A stretch of DNA of 64,000 nt from Cladopsammia gracilis (GCA_022457155.1 JAJGOT010000215.1:831001-895000); one strand, 5' to 3'. Shown: positions 36,820-48,410, counted from the first letter of the stretch. Program-made: numbers and translations. The notes: generated by a model from the letters alone, not told the origin.

Positions 36820-39800
36820 GAGGTATGTCTAGAAATAGGCCTACTCTGGGACCCAAAGTCGCCTAAAGTCGCCCAAAGTCGTCTAAAGTCGCCTAAAGTC
36901 GCCTAAAGTCGCCCTAAGTCGCCTTAAGTCGACCTAAATCGCCTTAAGTTGCTTAATTCCTAACAACCTTAATAATTTTATTAACCCAATATGATAAACT
37001 TTGCTATTTCTGGACCTACTTTGTTACAAAAATCCTCCGATGTGTCCTTATGGTGTTGTTCCAAACCTTCCATTACAATAGGGACTTTCAGATCAGAGTA
37101 CAAGTACAAGATTGACTATGACTGACTTTTGAATTTCAAACCAGTCATATTCCCAGAGCCCTCGCTTCTCCCTGGTGTCGCCCAGTAGAGAAGGAGGCTC
37201 TACGAACAAGATTGGTTTTTACATTTGATAATCTAAAGCATAAGCACTACTCACACTCTATCTCATACTCTGATCTGCATGTCCCTAATATGAAAAGTAC
37301 TACAGGTGGCAAATCTATATTAAGCATACAGGAAGTTGCCCCCTACCACCCATCTCCCCCCCCCCCCCCCTCCCATTCTCTTTTCTACGAAACAATTTCC
37401 CCCATTGATTCCACCCACTCACCACCCTCTTAACCCCCAACAGTTACAAGTAATAGCATCAAATTCCTCTGCACAAAACAAACGTATTTAATATTATTAG
37501 GCATACAGATCACAAGAATAAAAGATGTAATCACTAAACGTCTTTTAGCAACTACTTTATGGTGTTACACTCAGAAATAAGTAAGTCAGTAAGTCCAGTT
37601 TTAAAATACATCTAAGTTTTTGGTGAGCTTAAAACTTACATTCTGCAAGTTACATGACTGCAAGCTCAAAAATGTAACGCTATAAAGGTGCTTTTATATA
37701 TATTGAGTAAATCGTACGCTTACCCATCACAGACAGGTAAAGACAAAGTGACCATCTCGTCTAGTTCGTCTACCAACAACTTCTAGACATTTCATAGCAT
37801 CCTCAGATGTAAGCTTATTAAAGTCAAAGACCACACATCCAGCCAAATCGATACAGATTAATTGAAGTTAGAGAGCCAAGCAAGTACAAAATTCCCTGTT
37901 GTTCTTGCAAGACAAGACTCTTCTTGTAAAACGCCTTATTACTTTGAAGTTGTTCCGCTGTTGGCAGAAAAGCTAGAAAACGAGACTCGCCATTCGAAGC
38001 AAGATGGCTGCCAAGGGTCCAAGAAACTGTTTTGATCATGTGACTTGAAAGTTAATCACATCGCGTGATCTAGAAACACGCTGGTCTGGCTAAAGTCACG
38101 CAATATTTAAGCTAAAAGCACATCAAATATTTGTCTCATAATATCACTGCCAGATACGGTATCCACTGTCACCACTGACTGGCTATCAGATTGTATTTCG
38201 GCAAGTAACCTCGTATCAACTACAGAATTCCAGGTAAGTTTACTGAGAGCACTTTTGATGTCACTGTTCGATGCGATCAAACGGAAACGAACCGGGCCGG
38301 ACTGTGGCACATTTTGAAAAGTTGGACGAAACCTGGTAACAAGTTTACGAAAGGGATTATGGATCAAAAGGAAAATGGCGGACGTACTCTGGCTTTCTTT
38401 TAGGGATGTACCGAAATATTTGTGACAGCTTTCAGAGCCAACATACCGCAAACAACCCAAATGATTCTCAATCACGGGTAAAACGCTCCCCATTGCAAAT
38501 GCAAGTGCTTCGGATGAGCCGGTGTGTAAGCCTCAAGCGGTGTGTAAGCCTCAAGCAAGAATGTGCTTCAATTTATGATAAGGTGGCATATCCAAGTTTC
38601 CAGCAGCTCAGACTATTGTAAGAGAAGCACAAAAGCCACAAGCTTACGGAACAAAAAAATGGGTGGGAGTGTTTTGCCTTTTGAAGACCGGAGAGGAGCA
38701 AATTGGTTGGGTGCCAGGAAAGGATCAAAGGCTTTTGCAAGGAAGGCATGCCTGTTACCAAAGTTTCGAGCCAAGATAGATAGGGCAACTTGTGTTACTG
38801 TTGGTGATGCATTCACACTGTATTCACTAAGGTAGTTATCTTTACAATGGTTGGTATTGTTTTATTTTTATTTTAGTCTGAATGGAAAACAATCCTTTCA
38901 GACTTTTTTTCATAAGTATTTTTGTAAGTAAATTTAGGTTGTTAATAACTTTGTAACTATGGCAATAATGTATTTCCTCAAAATAAAGACAACCCATGAT
39001 GGCATCTGAAGAAAATTGGCAATCATATAATTATAAAACATTCTTAAAATAAGCTCATTGGAATAGCAATTGTTGCTTTTGAGAGACGTATATGATATTT
39101 TGAGGAAATAAAGTATCATTAAATACAGTTTGTGGCATCTCACTCCCATTTGATGCATCCACTGTGCATTCCGAATTTAAATTTGGTTAATGGTAGAGGC
39201 AGAAAAATATTAGTTTGCTTGCCAAGGCTGTTGCCTAACCAGAGCCCTATACCCTGAAATGCCCAAGGAATCACTCTGGGCCCCTAAATTTCTTGTTGTG
39301 ACACTCACTATTTCATAGTTTTTGCTTAATTCCTTAGCTTTTGGCCCTGTGACCAATGTGGCAACAACCTTGCTTGCTAGCTGGTGTTTAGGTCATTGTT
39401 GCATGTTTATTGTTAATGTATTGACTTCAGTGTGCAGGTCCATACCCACATCATGGGAGGTTGTTAGAAATTCCTAGGGGGAGGGGGCAGAGGAGGGTCT
39501 TAAAAGCCACTAAACTGGAATTTGCAGAAGGGTTGGGGGGGGGGGAAGAGGGCAGGGGGGTGGGTGTGGAGCATTCAAACCAAAAACCTTCCATGGAGAT
39601 AGAATGGATATTTTCTGAAACAATGCAGTATGGTGTACCATAATGATTCCCATTTTAGAAAGATGGGTATATATACCACAACTGTACTTGGTTTCACCTT
39701 GGCATCTCTACTTAAATCACTGAAGGTCACCTAAAATTGCCTAAAGTCGCCCATAATCGCCCAAAGTCGCCTAAAATCGCCTAAAGTCGCCCAAAATCGC

Positions 39801-40112
39801 CTTAAATCGCCTTAAATCGCCCAAAATCACCCTAAATTTTGGAGAAAATTTGCTTAAATCGCCTAAAGTCGCCTAAAGTCGCCTTAAGTCGCCCAAAGTT
39901 ACGGCGACTTTGGGTCCCAGAGTAGGCCTAGAAATGCAGGCTAATGAGATTCATGTTCTTTATGATAAGCATCATGAAGTGTCCCCTAGCCCTAATTCTC
40001 ACCTAAACGCAAGCAATTCTGTCAAACATGAAGTCATATGGAAATTACAAATAATTGTGTGTAATACGAAGTTCCCAAGGTCCGAAGTTACCTGCATTTC
40101 CGAACATAAGTG
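36820..40112. mobile_element. hAT-like MITE, split by a nested transposon
   Basis: Removing the inner element leaves about 190 bp with ends GAGGTATGTCTAGAAATGCA and TGCATTTCCGAACATAAGTG (inverted, about 16 of 22 positions). ACAACGCT is duplicated at 36,812 and 40,113. Copies A and C have the empty site (AACAACACTATGATTTTG and AACAACGCTATGATTTTG). The 8-bp target duplication indicates the hAT group. It lies downstream of P2. Confidence 0.75.
36837..39929. mobile_element. 3.1-kb DNA transposon with perfect 27-bp TIRs, nested
   Basis: Both ends read AGGCCTACTCTGGGACCCAA(AGTCGCC) as perfect inverted repeats of 27 bp; AGAAAT flanks both sides. Behind each tip lies an array of CGCCTAAAGT words: about ten at 36,855-36,945 and about fifteen at 39,725-39,900, both in the same orientation although the tips are inverted. 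These may be transposase-binding sites. No transposase domain was recognised; the longest frame is 128 codons (38,107-38,493, minus strand). It also carries poly-C and poly-G runs near 37,360 and 39,537. Superfamily not assigned. Confidence 0.85.
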
Positions 40113-40518
40113 ACAACGCTATGATTTTGATATTTTGAATCATGCTGCTGAATTCAAGTCCAAGGCCACTGTAAGGCTGGAACTAGTAACACTTTAGTTG
40201 ACGTTCTAGAAAGTCTTTTTCTTGCATTTTATCTTTTCAGTGAGTTTACGTAAAGCTTATGCAAACGTTTCGATGTATTTCATGTACGGCAGACCACAAA
40301 CGGCAAACTCTCGTTTGCTACCTAGAAAAAAGGGACAAACATCACCGCCATTTCAACCAACCCAAGTAACGCTTCTAGATATCATACACACTCTTCTTTT
40401 ATTTTTTTTAGCTCAGTAAACTACAAACTTTATGCAATTTTAAGCTGCTTGAATAGAATGGGCAGTTATATGAAGCTTTAGTTTTGAAATTGATTTGAAT
40501 TCATGAAGATGTCACCAG

Positions 40519-42502
40519 TTAGTTTTGTTTCTTGTGTTTCCTTTCCTTCTTCTCGTCGCTGATTGTCTTTCCCTTCCTTTTTTTGTCAGCTTTATTTGTG
40601 ATACGATACGAAGGGTATGGCGACGGATATGGCGACGGATATGGCGACGGATATGGTGAAGGGTATGGCGAAGGGTATGGCGAAGGGTATGGCGAAGGGT
40701 ATGGCGCAGGGTATTGCGAAGGATATGACCGAAGTTTATTCGGGTATCCATTGTGGTATCGACCACCTGCAAAGTGAAACAAGGAGTTAAATCACAGCTT
40801 TAGTGTTATTTTTTTTTAATTTGATTGGACTGCTGGGCAGAGATCTTAATTAAAGCTTCTCGCTTCTCACTTCTGAAATGCGACGCTTTCTGTGAACTTA
40901 AGGTGGCTCCAAGTAGTTTTTCTTTTATCACACTTCCCTTTTTGAAAGCGCTTATACATAATCTTACTTTAGCTCAATGAATCTGAGTTTGATACCAAAT
41001 GCTAGGCTTGGATGAAAGATTTGAGCAATGTTCTTTTTATGCTAATCAACCTTTTCCATAGCAACGGTAAACAAACATGGCGAAAAACAGTTTTTCCTAA
41101 TTATCTTTCGAGTTTGGGACTACCCGCGACAAGCGAATAAATGCGCTATAGTCTACACAGTCTAGCACACTAAATGGGAAAATTTCAAACAAATTAAACT
41201 GTTCGATTTTGAATAAATCGGTGAAACATTTTTAACAAGTATTTTTTCATGTTTGAAATATAAACGGTCAAAACATTTCATAGGTCTCATAAATTATCAT
41301 TAAATTACCACAGAAAGTTTCCTCGTACTTAAATTATTACTACCTGCAAATAGCTCTGATTATCTCCTCCGCAATAAAGAGATCGAGCTTTTCATTGAAA
41401 TGCAGTTTTGCTTGACGTTTTCACTCTTTTTAAACTGCACTTGAACGAAATGAATGATTTCCAAAACTTTCATCCAAGCCTAACATCTCAGAAGTATCAA
41501 ATTCAGGTTCATTGAGCTGAAGTAAGATTATGTATAACCGCATTCAAGAAGAAAAGTGTGACCCCAAAAAAACTACTTGGAGCCACCTTAAACTACAATC
41601 TTCGATAATATTTTTGTGACGCTCTTACCTTTTCTTAACCGTCAAGAGAAATTATTGCTAAATACCCCCTCCCCCCCCCCCCCAATCACAAGGTTGTTTA
41701 AACAACATTGTCCGAGGGGGGAAGGGGGAGGGTATCATTTCTACTAACCCGGTGGCCGAAATGTTTTATAATTCTTGAAGAAATATTCAAGACTGCGCTT
41801 TTATTGAAGTGTCCCAAAGACTTTTGTCGACGATTGTAGATAGACTGTTCGGTATCTTCCAGAGATAGACTTATTTCTGTACCAAACACACGAGCATTTG
41901 AGCATTCGAGCTACCTTTCTACAAAATCCAACTAGCACTTTCCCGCTTTTGACATCGTGGCGTGTATTCTAGCGTTTGACACGTGGTTTAGACGGTATTC
42001 AACAAAACCGCTGTTTAAACTAATTTCAATTTCGCCAAAACCCAACAATTTAACGTTTATCACTGTCAACAGTGTCCAGAAGGAATGTAACACAGACTAG
42101 AAAAACTCTTTTATCTACTTAAAATGACCCACTTATAAACAGATGTGAAGGCTCGTTATTTGTCTTAAATCGCGGTCAAAGTTTAGCTATTTTTTCAATG
42201 AGTTTAAGATTAAAAAAAAATAAAATAAAATTAGAAAATTAGGCACGTTAGAAGCACCATTATGAACTCATTTTACAAAAAAAATCAGTTAATTTGCTGC
42301 TATATTTACCGTCGCCAGAACCATTTCCGGAAGAATCGGCTTCAGATTCTTCGGATTCCTGCTCGGGTTCAGGATCTTCAGATTCGTGATCGCTCGTGTT
42401 GAACTCGTGATATTCCGTGGCTTCCTCGGGTTTCCTCTCGACAGATTTGACCATAAACACCAAGGCCATAAGGCAAACGATTAAGATAAATTTTCCCTTC
42501 AT
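40519..42502 (-). CDS. P2: secreted acidic Pro/Tyr-repeat protein
   Basis: Coding exons 42310-42502 and 40519-40766 join in phase 1 (donor GACG|GTAAATAT, acceptor TTTGCAG|GTGGTC), giving 146 residues. Residues 1 to about 22 are a signal peptide ([20 protein letters not shown]). A strongly acidic stretch follows (EEATEYHEF … EDPEPEQESEESEADSS) to residue 65, then GRYHNGYP, about ten PYPS tetrads, and a basic tail (NKADKKRKGK … KKERKHKKQN). The start is the only ATG before the signal peptide. An acceptor TTTAAAG sits 6 bases before it, so a leader exon lies upstream. Compared with P3 the frame stops seven codons early (CAA to TAA). The function is unknown; the opposite charges at the two ends and the PY repeats suggest an extracellular structural, adhesive or matrix role, as inference. 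A non-ATG plus-strand GYG frame is its antisense shadow. Confidence 0.8.
40902..41587. mobile_element. TTAA-target element with about 115-bp TIRs, in P2 intron
   Basis: Ends GGTGGCTCCAAGTAGTTTTT and its complement continue as inverted repeats for over 100 bp (through TCTTACTTTAGCTCAATGAA at the left and its counterpart at the right). TTAA is on both sides; P1 and P3 show the empty site GAACTTAAACTAG. It is non-coding, 686 bp. The TTAA target and long TIRs fit Kolobok or piggyBac MITEs. Confidence 0.85.
41596..41836. mobile_element. TA-target MITE in P2 intron
   Basis: CAATCTTCGA at the left and TCGACGATTG at the right, flanked by TA. P1 and P3 have the empty site AAACTAGATAGAC. Length 241 bp, with a C14 run inside. 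It stands 8 bp from the TTAA element. Confidence 0.75.
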
Positions 42503-43475
42503 TTTCAGTCTTTAAATTGTAAAAGATATAAAATTAATGTTTTGAAAAGAGAAATGTCATTCTATGTTATAATCGCTAATTTCACTTAGAAAATGTTTGT
42601 CAAAGCGTTCTGTCATAGAAAATACAAAAGATCGTAAACAAGTAAAATCCCGTGTTAAGTTTTCCCCGCAAAATTTCCTCCACTGTTCGATTATGAAGAA
42701 ACGCTCTAATTATTTTACTTTATGAAAATTTAGATGCTTTCACGATCGAGAAGAAAAGGCCAACAGAACATGTTAATAAAAACCAATGCCATTAAAAAGT
42801 AAAGGAATCGTGAAACAGTTATCAATTTCAAACACCAGCAAGGCATGAAACAAAGAAAAGAGATAACTGAAGCGTTCTGTATTTAGTGTATAATATAAAA
42901 AGGTTATAAACATTTGAACCAAAAATTGTTCGGGCCTTTTAGTTGGGGCCGCGAAGCACACTGTAAAGTGGTACATTGTTAATCTACGAATTCAAATTCT
43001 GGTGAAATTTTTAGATTAATCGACGATAAAAAACAAATAGGATAATCATATCCTAGCTTTCTTCTTCCCTGTAGCTGTGAAACGTTTTTTGTAACGCGCA
43101 AATTTAGATGCAATTGTTAATAAAAATTTGGAACTATATTTGCCTTTTCTCCGGAGGAACGAGATAAAAAGGTGCGAACTTATGAGTAAAACGGAAATAA
43201 AATATTGAGTTTTCCAATTCAAATCGCGAAACTTTAATGCATTGCTAAACCACGAATAATCATATCCTAGTCGCTTTCTTCTTCCCAGCATTTGCTATAT
43301 AGAAAGATGGTTTGAAAAGATCGAATGCTGTTTTGAATTCTTTCATATAATAGTTGGCGAGTAACGCACAAATTTAGTTCTAATTGTTAATAGAAATATG
43401 AACCAATACTTTTACTCCGGAGGAATGAGATGAAACGGCATCATAAATTTGAAATAAACACTGGTTTTATCTTAC

Positions 43476-43887
43476 CTTCTCCGATGCACTTGATCTCTGG
43501 CTTTAATTTCACCACGTTAACGTTAACTGAGTTACGTATAACTTTTAAAGCAATATATCTTATGGCGTCAAAACGGGTCCGACAGATTGTTACGATTCTC
43601 AATATTATTGGTTAACTAAACGGGTTGTAAATCGGTGATGTCCACCCACCGACAAATTTACTCCGGTGGAACGAGATGAAAAGGTGTGAATTTATGAGTA
43701 AAACGGGAACCCAAATTAGAAATAGACGCTGGCTTTATCTTACATTCACCGATGCACTTGATCTCTGGATTTTAAAATTCCACTACATTAAAATATAACT
43801 GAGTTACGTATAACATTCACAGCAAGAGATCTAAATTATTTATGGTGACAAAACGGGTCAGAATCTTACGATTCTCGATATTATTGG
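43476..43887 (-). promoter_or_regulatory. P2 promoter/leader-exon modules, two tandem copies
   Basis: Each module reads, on the minus strand, ACCAATAATAT, then GAGAATCGTAA, ACCCGTTTT, a TATA-like word, then a leader ending at a splice donor. Module 1: CCAAT near 43,611, weakened TATA near 43,545, donor after 43,476 (CGGAGAAG|GTAAGAT). Module 2: CCAAT near 43,887, TATA (ATAAATAATT) near 43,838, donor after 43,744 (GGTGAAT|GTAAGAT). Leaders share GATCAAGTGCATCGG. Further repeats of CCGGNGGAACGAGATGAAA lie at 43,151, 43,416, 43,661 and 43,918, so the upstream region is itself a degenerate array of about 250-bp units. Confidence 0.5.
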
Positions 43888-44188
43888 TTAACTTAACGGG
43901 TTGTAAACCTGTCATGTCCACCGGTGGAACGAGATGAAAAGATGTGAACTTTTGAGTAAAACATGACCCCAAATTTGAAATTAACATCTTGTAATAAATT
44001 TGAAATAAACACTGGTTTTATTTTACCTTCCCTGGAAAGACAAGAAGATATCATAAATCGTAAAATGAGTTTAGATAACCTTTTATATGTTCTATGCATA
44101 AACAATGTAGCACCACGTCACATGCACACAAACCAGTAAAGACTGTCCACCCACCCTTTAAAAATCCAACCCGTTTTCGAATTCTCAT

Positions 44189-44305
44189 TATAAATAATTT
44201 AAAGGTAGCTTTTGTTATGCATTTTTTATTATACGTGTTACAATCCTGACAATCTAGAGCTGGTGAATGCCAGAGACCTTATGCAAGAGACAAAATCCCG
44301 AGAAG
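44189..44305 (+). promoter_or_regulatory. Orphan plus-strand promoter and leader exon
   Basis: On the plus strand, ATCCAACCCGTTTTCGAATTC precedes TATAAATAATTT (44,189); about 60 bp on comes GTGAATGCCAGAGACC … CCCGAGAAG|GTAAGC with the donor after 44,305. Order and words match the minus-strand modules of the P genes, but facing right. No P-type coding exon follows on the plus strand; the LINE begins at 44,736. The CCAAT box is absent or mutated (CCAGT). Confidence 0.4.
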
Positions 44306-44732
44306 GTAAGCTAGCGTCAGTGTTTATCAATGAAAATGCATTCTCGGAAAACCCAGGGGAAGTTAGTCTGGCAGAAGGAGGTAAAAACCCAACAAAAATC
44401 AGCTCGTTCTTGAAAATTTTCGTCGCGCCGATTTTTGCAGGTTTTTTTTTTTATTTTTGCGGCTACGACTAACTGCCCATGGATCTCCGAGGATGATAAA
44501 AATGTTTCTCAAGTTTTATCTCGGGTTTTTTTCCTCGAGATACTGTAGTGGGGAAGCGGTCACGAGATGTGTTCACCAGATTTTGTGTCCATTGTTCTCA
44601 CTTATGGTCAGGTAAGGCGTAATGAATTGAACGCATCATTGTTTCTCACGCGATCTTTCATTATGGCTTATATCTGGTGACAAACAGATAAGAAAATATG
44701 GCAGCCGTGATCTCCATTGGAAACGGATTGAA

Positions 44733-44789
<57 letters not shown>

Positions 44790-45205
44790 GTGTTTAATCC
44801 TTTAAGGCTCAGGCACGATGTTCTGCCTGGTTGATATTCCCTGGAAGCGGGTCCTAACATGTCACCATGGGTTCCAGAACTTTTCTTTCTTTCCTCTTTA
44901 TTATGTGTTTAATCCTTTAAGGCTCAGGCACGATGTTCTGTCTGGTTGATATTCCTTGGAAGCGGGTCCTAACATGTCACCATGGGTTCCAGAACTTTTC
45001 TTTCTTTCCTCTTACAAGAACAGCACCTTTCTCAGGATCTTTGCCGTACCCAACAATGTTGTTTTTTGAATAGTTTCCATTCTTATAGTTACACCAATTT
45101 GCTTCATGTACTTCTCACAGTTAACTGAAATGGCACCAAGCGCCCCGATAACAACTGGGACGACAGTGACTTTCCCCATGTGCCAGAGTTTTGCCACTTC
45201 ACCTC

Positions 45206-45822
45206 TCAATAGTTGGTATTTCTCAATCTTCTCGAGCTCCCAAATGTCCCCCCACAATATGTCAATTCTGTCCTCCAGTTTGCCATGGATTTCTGCAGGA
45301 AAGTAACTATATTTTCCACTACCTGTGTCACTTTTAAGCTTTCAATAATCCAAGAGTGCGGCACCATATCGTAGGCTTTCTTGTAGTCTACCCACGCCAT
45401 AGCCAGGTTCTTGTGCTTTCTTTTGCAATCAGTCAGGACCATCCTATCAATCAGCAGCTGATCTTTGGTACCCCTGCTTTTTCTCCAACAGCCCTTCTGT
45501 TCCACAGGTAGGACATCATTTTCTTCAAAGAACTCATACATACTATCAGCTATGATCCCTGTCATTAGTTTCCAGGCGAGTGGTAGACAGGATATGGGTC
45601 GATAGTTGTCGACAGCACTACCCTCTCACGGTCTTTCTGACACAGCACAGTCCTTCCAGTTGTCATCCATGCAGGTATAGCGGCCCTGCTGTTTATCATG
45701 TCATTCATGTGATCTGCTATTCGTTCATGTAATGCTGTCAGTTTCTTGATCCAGTAGCCTTGGACGCCATCAGGACCAGGTGCCTTCCAACTGGGGATCT
45801 TTTTCGACCTTGCTGTCACCAT
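45206..45822 (-). pseudogene. Reverse transcriptase fragment of the LINE
   Basis: Two frames offset by a break near 45,565 carry conserved RT blocks: KIPSWKAPGPDGVQGYWIKK, then [20 protein letters not shown] and [20 protein letters not shown], then [12 protein letters not shown]. The order is that of LINE RTs of the R2-like group. Right after that the frame runs into the deletion junction at about 45,250. Non-functional. Confidence 0.85.
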
Positions 45823-46577
45823 TTCAGCTGTTACTGCAATGTCCTCCTGTCTAGTAGCTTCTAGACTTTCTTTTTTAAGGTCTTTTGACCATTCTGCATT
45901 TTCATTGTGTACAACTTCCTTTCCCTATATGTCTCTCCAAAACTGTTGACTTTCCTCAGCATCAGGTCTATCTTCATTGAAATCACTAGCTGTTCCATTC
46001 ATTTGTTGATACACCCTCTTTTGGTCTTGCTGGAACAATCTGTTGACTTGATGGAATCCTTTGATCGTACCTTTTTAACTTTGCGGATTTAGCTTGCAGT
46101 CTTTGCTTGAGTTCTTCAATTACAACCTTTTCTCCTTTCTGTTTGATGTTATACTTCCTCTCCAACTTGGCATATTTCTCCTTTCTTTTAAGTTTCCATT
46201 GTTTAGACTCTCCAAGATGTTAACATTCCTCCGTAATTCTTCAACAGAGTCTTTGATTCTCCTTTTCCACCTAGGTTCTTTGCTCCCTTTTCCCTTGCCA
46301 CTACCCATTTTAAGTCCAACTTGTCTTCGCAGTAGCATTAATCAATTTGTTGGTGTCAGTGATATTGGTAGTTTGTATATCTGACACTACTCTATTCACG
46401 TTTTTTGTCCATTCTGCCAGGGCATTCCTATCAACTCTTTTAAAACCAGCACCATTAGCCACTTGTCCGCTTCTCATAATTTGAAAATATGTCCTTTATC
46501 ATTTGCCTCTCCTCTTCATTCCTCGTATCATTGTCTGTAATATGCACATTGGCATCTGCATTTGGTTCATCAGTCAA

Positions 46578-46868
46578 TTAAGGCTCTGAATCTATACCAG
46601 TGGCATCCTGTTCCGCTATTTCTTCATCCACTGTAATAATTCTTCTTAATATTTCATCCAGTTCGATGGAAGTAAACCACTCATTCTTTCTGCTTGCTCT
46701 AGCCTGATCACAAAATCTCTGCTCTGTTATCCTTGGTAAGCCCTTTTCCTTCCAGACAACATGCATTCTCTGTCTATAACCTCTAATTGGTCTGTCACTT
46801 TCATCAACTGGTTTACTTAGATAGTAGCACTCCATAACAGCAATGTTCATATCTCTGCTCCACTTCAT
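46578..46868 (-). pseudogene. N-terminal ORF fragment of the LINE
   Basis: The frame starts MKWSRDMNIAVMECYYLSKP and contains GYRQRMHVVWKEKG and RFCDQARASRKNEWF, a conserved N-terminal segment of R2-like LINE proteins with a probable DNA-binding role. It stops at TAA after SEP; continuity with the RT part needs frameshifts. Confidence 0.7.
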
Positions 46869-47356
46869 CCTGGCAGTATCTGGATGACGACCAGGCCCAC
46901 CCTGCCAGGTAGTGGGACACCTGCCGGGCGAGGCAGTTTCACCAGTTTCTCAGTTCCACTCCCATTCACGCCGTTCACGGATGAATCATCATCTATCATT
47001 TTCACTCATTATGAGGATCGTGCTTTTAAGGTGCAACCACCAGTGTTTTTCATCGAGAAACTTACTCTAGGAGGCTGTCGACCAAGACTGAAGGGTCCCC
47101 CTACCCTTTGTTGTTACCCCAACAAGGGTGTAGAAGGGGTTGCTGGCACTTGCCAAAGGTGCCACCCCATACTCTCGTGGGCGGGTGCGTCTAATTTCCC
47201 GTGATAGGCTGAGGCACCAACCTGTTCTACCGCAGTGCCCATTATTATTATTATTATTACTCTGAATCTCATAGTCAAATTGTAAATCGGAAAACAAAAA
47301 GAAACATCTAACTGTTTTCTATCTTTGTTGCGGCCTAAAGGCTGCGCTGTTTTTCA

Positions 47357-47757
47357 CTAGCGACGGAGTCGGAGTCGTAATCGGAAGCGTATCTAGTGAA
47401 AATAAACAACGGAGACGTAAGCAGAGTTTCCGATTGCGCTTATGACTCCACCGCTTACGATCAAGTGAAAACTGGATTGTTGGAGTCGCAAGCAGAAATC
47501 TGTAATCGCAGGGCCTGGGAATGAGTATTTTGGTCTGTAGGTCTATTCTTCGGCGTCTGCTTGCGACTCCGACATTATAGTTTTCATTATACATGTATAC
47601 GTAAGCGACGGAGTCATAAGCGCAGTCGGACGAAAGTGGAAACCTTCCTGAGTTTTTGCGACTCCGATTCCTTCGAGCTTACGTCGACTCCGTTATTGGA
47701 TTTTCACTAGGTCGTTAGCGCCCTTATGACTCAGATAATGATCGACTCCGTTGCTAG
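47357..47757. mobile_element. GGAGTCG-rich MITE, copy C
   Basis: Ends CTAGCGACGGAGTCGG and CGACTCCGTTGCTAG, colinear with the A and B copies, with one internal GGAGTCG fewer near the left tip. Confidence 0.8.
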
Positions 47758-48410
47758 AAAAGAAACAAAGAAGTGGGAGAGGAAGGTAGGATTGTAAATA
47801 TGTAAATATTTGAAGGAGTAAAGACTTGTAAATATGTAAACTTGTGCTGTAGCACATACTTTGTTGTTTTAGTAGTTCTTAGTTTTTAGAATTACCTGAA
47901 ACAATCTTTGGGCTGCTTCAGTGAGACATGCAGTTTGCATTATTGTTTATGACGTTTCAACATTTTCAACGCGAATAGGGCTGTTTTCACCTTTGTAAAC
48001 AACGCTATGATTTTGATATTTTGAAACATGTTGCTGAATTGACAACCGCATTTTCAAGCCCAATTACACTGAAAGGCTGGAACTGGTAACACTTTAGTTA
48101 ATGCTCTAGAAAGTCTTTTTCTTGCATTTTATCTTTTCAGTGAGTTTATGTAAAGCTTATGCAAACGTTTCCATGTATTTCATGTACGGCAGACCACAAA
48201 CAGCAAACTCTCGTTCGCTACCTAGAAAAAGGGACAAACATCACTGCCATTTCAACCAACCCAAGTAACGCTTCTAGATATCATACACACTGCATGATAT
48301 CTTCTTTTATTTTTTAATTAGCTCAGTAAACTACAAACTTTCTGCAATTTCAAGCTGCTTGAATAGAATGGGCAGTTCTATGAAGCTTTAGTTTTGAAAT
48401 TAATTTGAAT

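Larger units (their letters stand above)
21878..41935. repeat. Large tandem duplication, copy B
   Basis: This is the second copy of the block at 1-18,418, longer because of B-specific insertions: 31,215-32,160, the TTAA element 34,392-34,660, a LINE fragment 35,437-36,080, a nested transposon 36,820-40,112 and two MITEs at 40,902-41,836. It lacks A's 2.5-kb insertion, 8-bp-target MITE, 511-bp duplication and minisatellite expansion. Unlike A, its right end continues into the intact gene P2. Confidence 0.88.
44736..47240 (-). mobile_element. R2-like LINE, internally deleted, minus strand
   Basis: The 5' end is at 47,240, just inside an ATT-rich flank; the 3' tail is (ATT)n at 44,736-44,789. 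From the 5' end: a leader of about 370 bp, an N-terminal region (46,868 down), a basic linker (about 46,338-46,120), reverse transcriptase motifs (45,822-45,255), then a jump to the extreme C-terminus ([20 protein letters not shown] … VPVVIGALGAI … LLGTAKILRKVL, 45,240-45,012). The palm F/Y-x-DD motif and the endonuclease PD…D core are missing, so it cannot move by itself. Its 3' UTR is duplicated in tandem (115-bp period, 44,789-45,015). Confidence 0.85.

Noticed and set aside
40532..40777. Plus-strand frame with a hydrophobic start and Gly-Tyr repeats (GYGEGYG), resembling a secreted glycine-rich protein
   Set aside because: It is the antisense of P2's basic tail and PYPS repeats: Lys codons read backward give Leu/Phe. 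It begins at GTG rather than ATG, the frame is not kept in P1/P3, and splice signals and signal-peptide exons are on the minus strand.
45605..45822. Host gene with reverse transcriptase homology (telomerase-like)
   Set aside because: The KAPGPDG and DYKKAYD blocks, the R2-like C-terminus and the (ATT)n tail identify a LINE.
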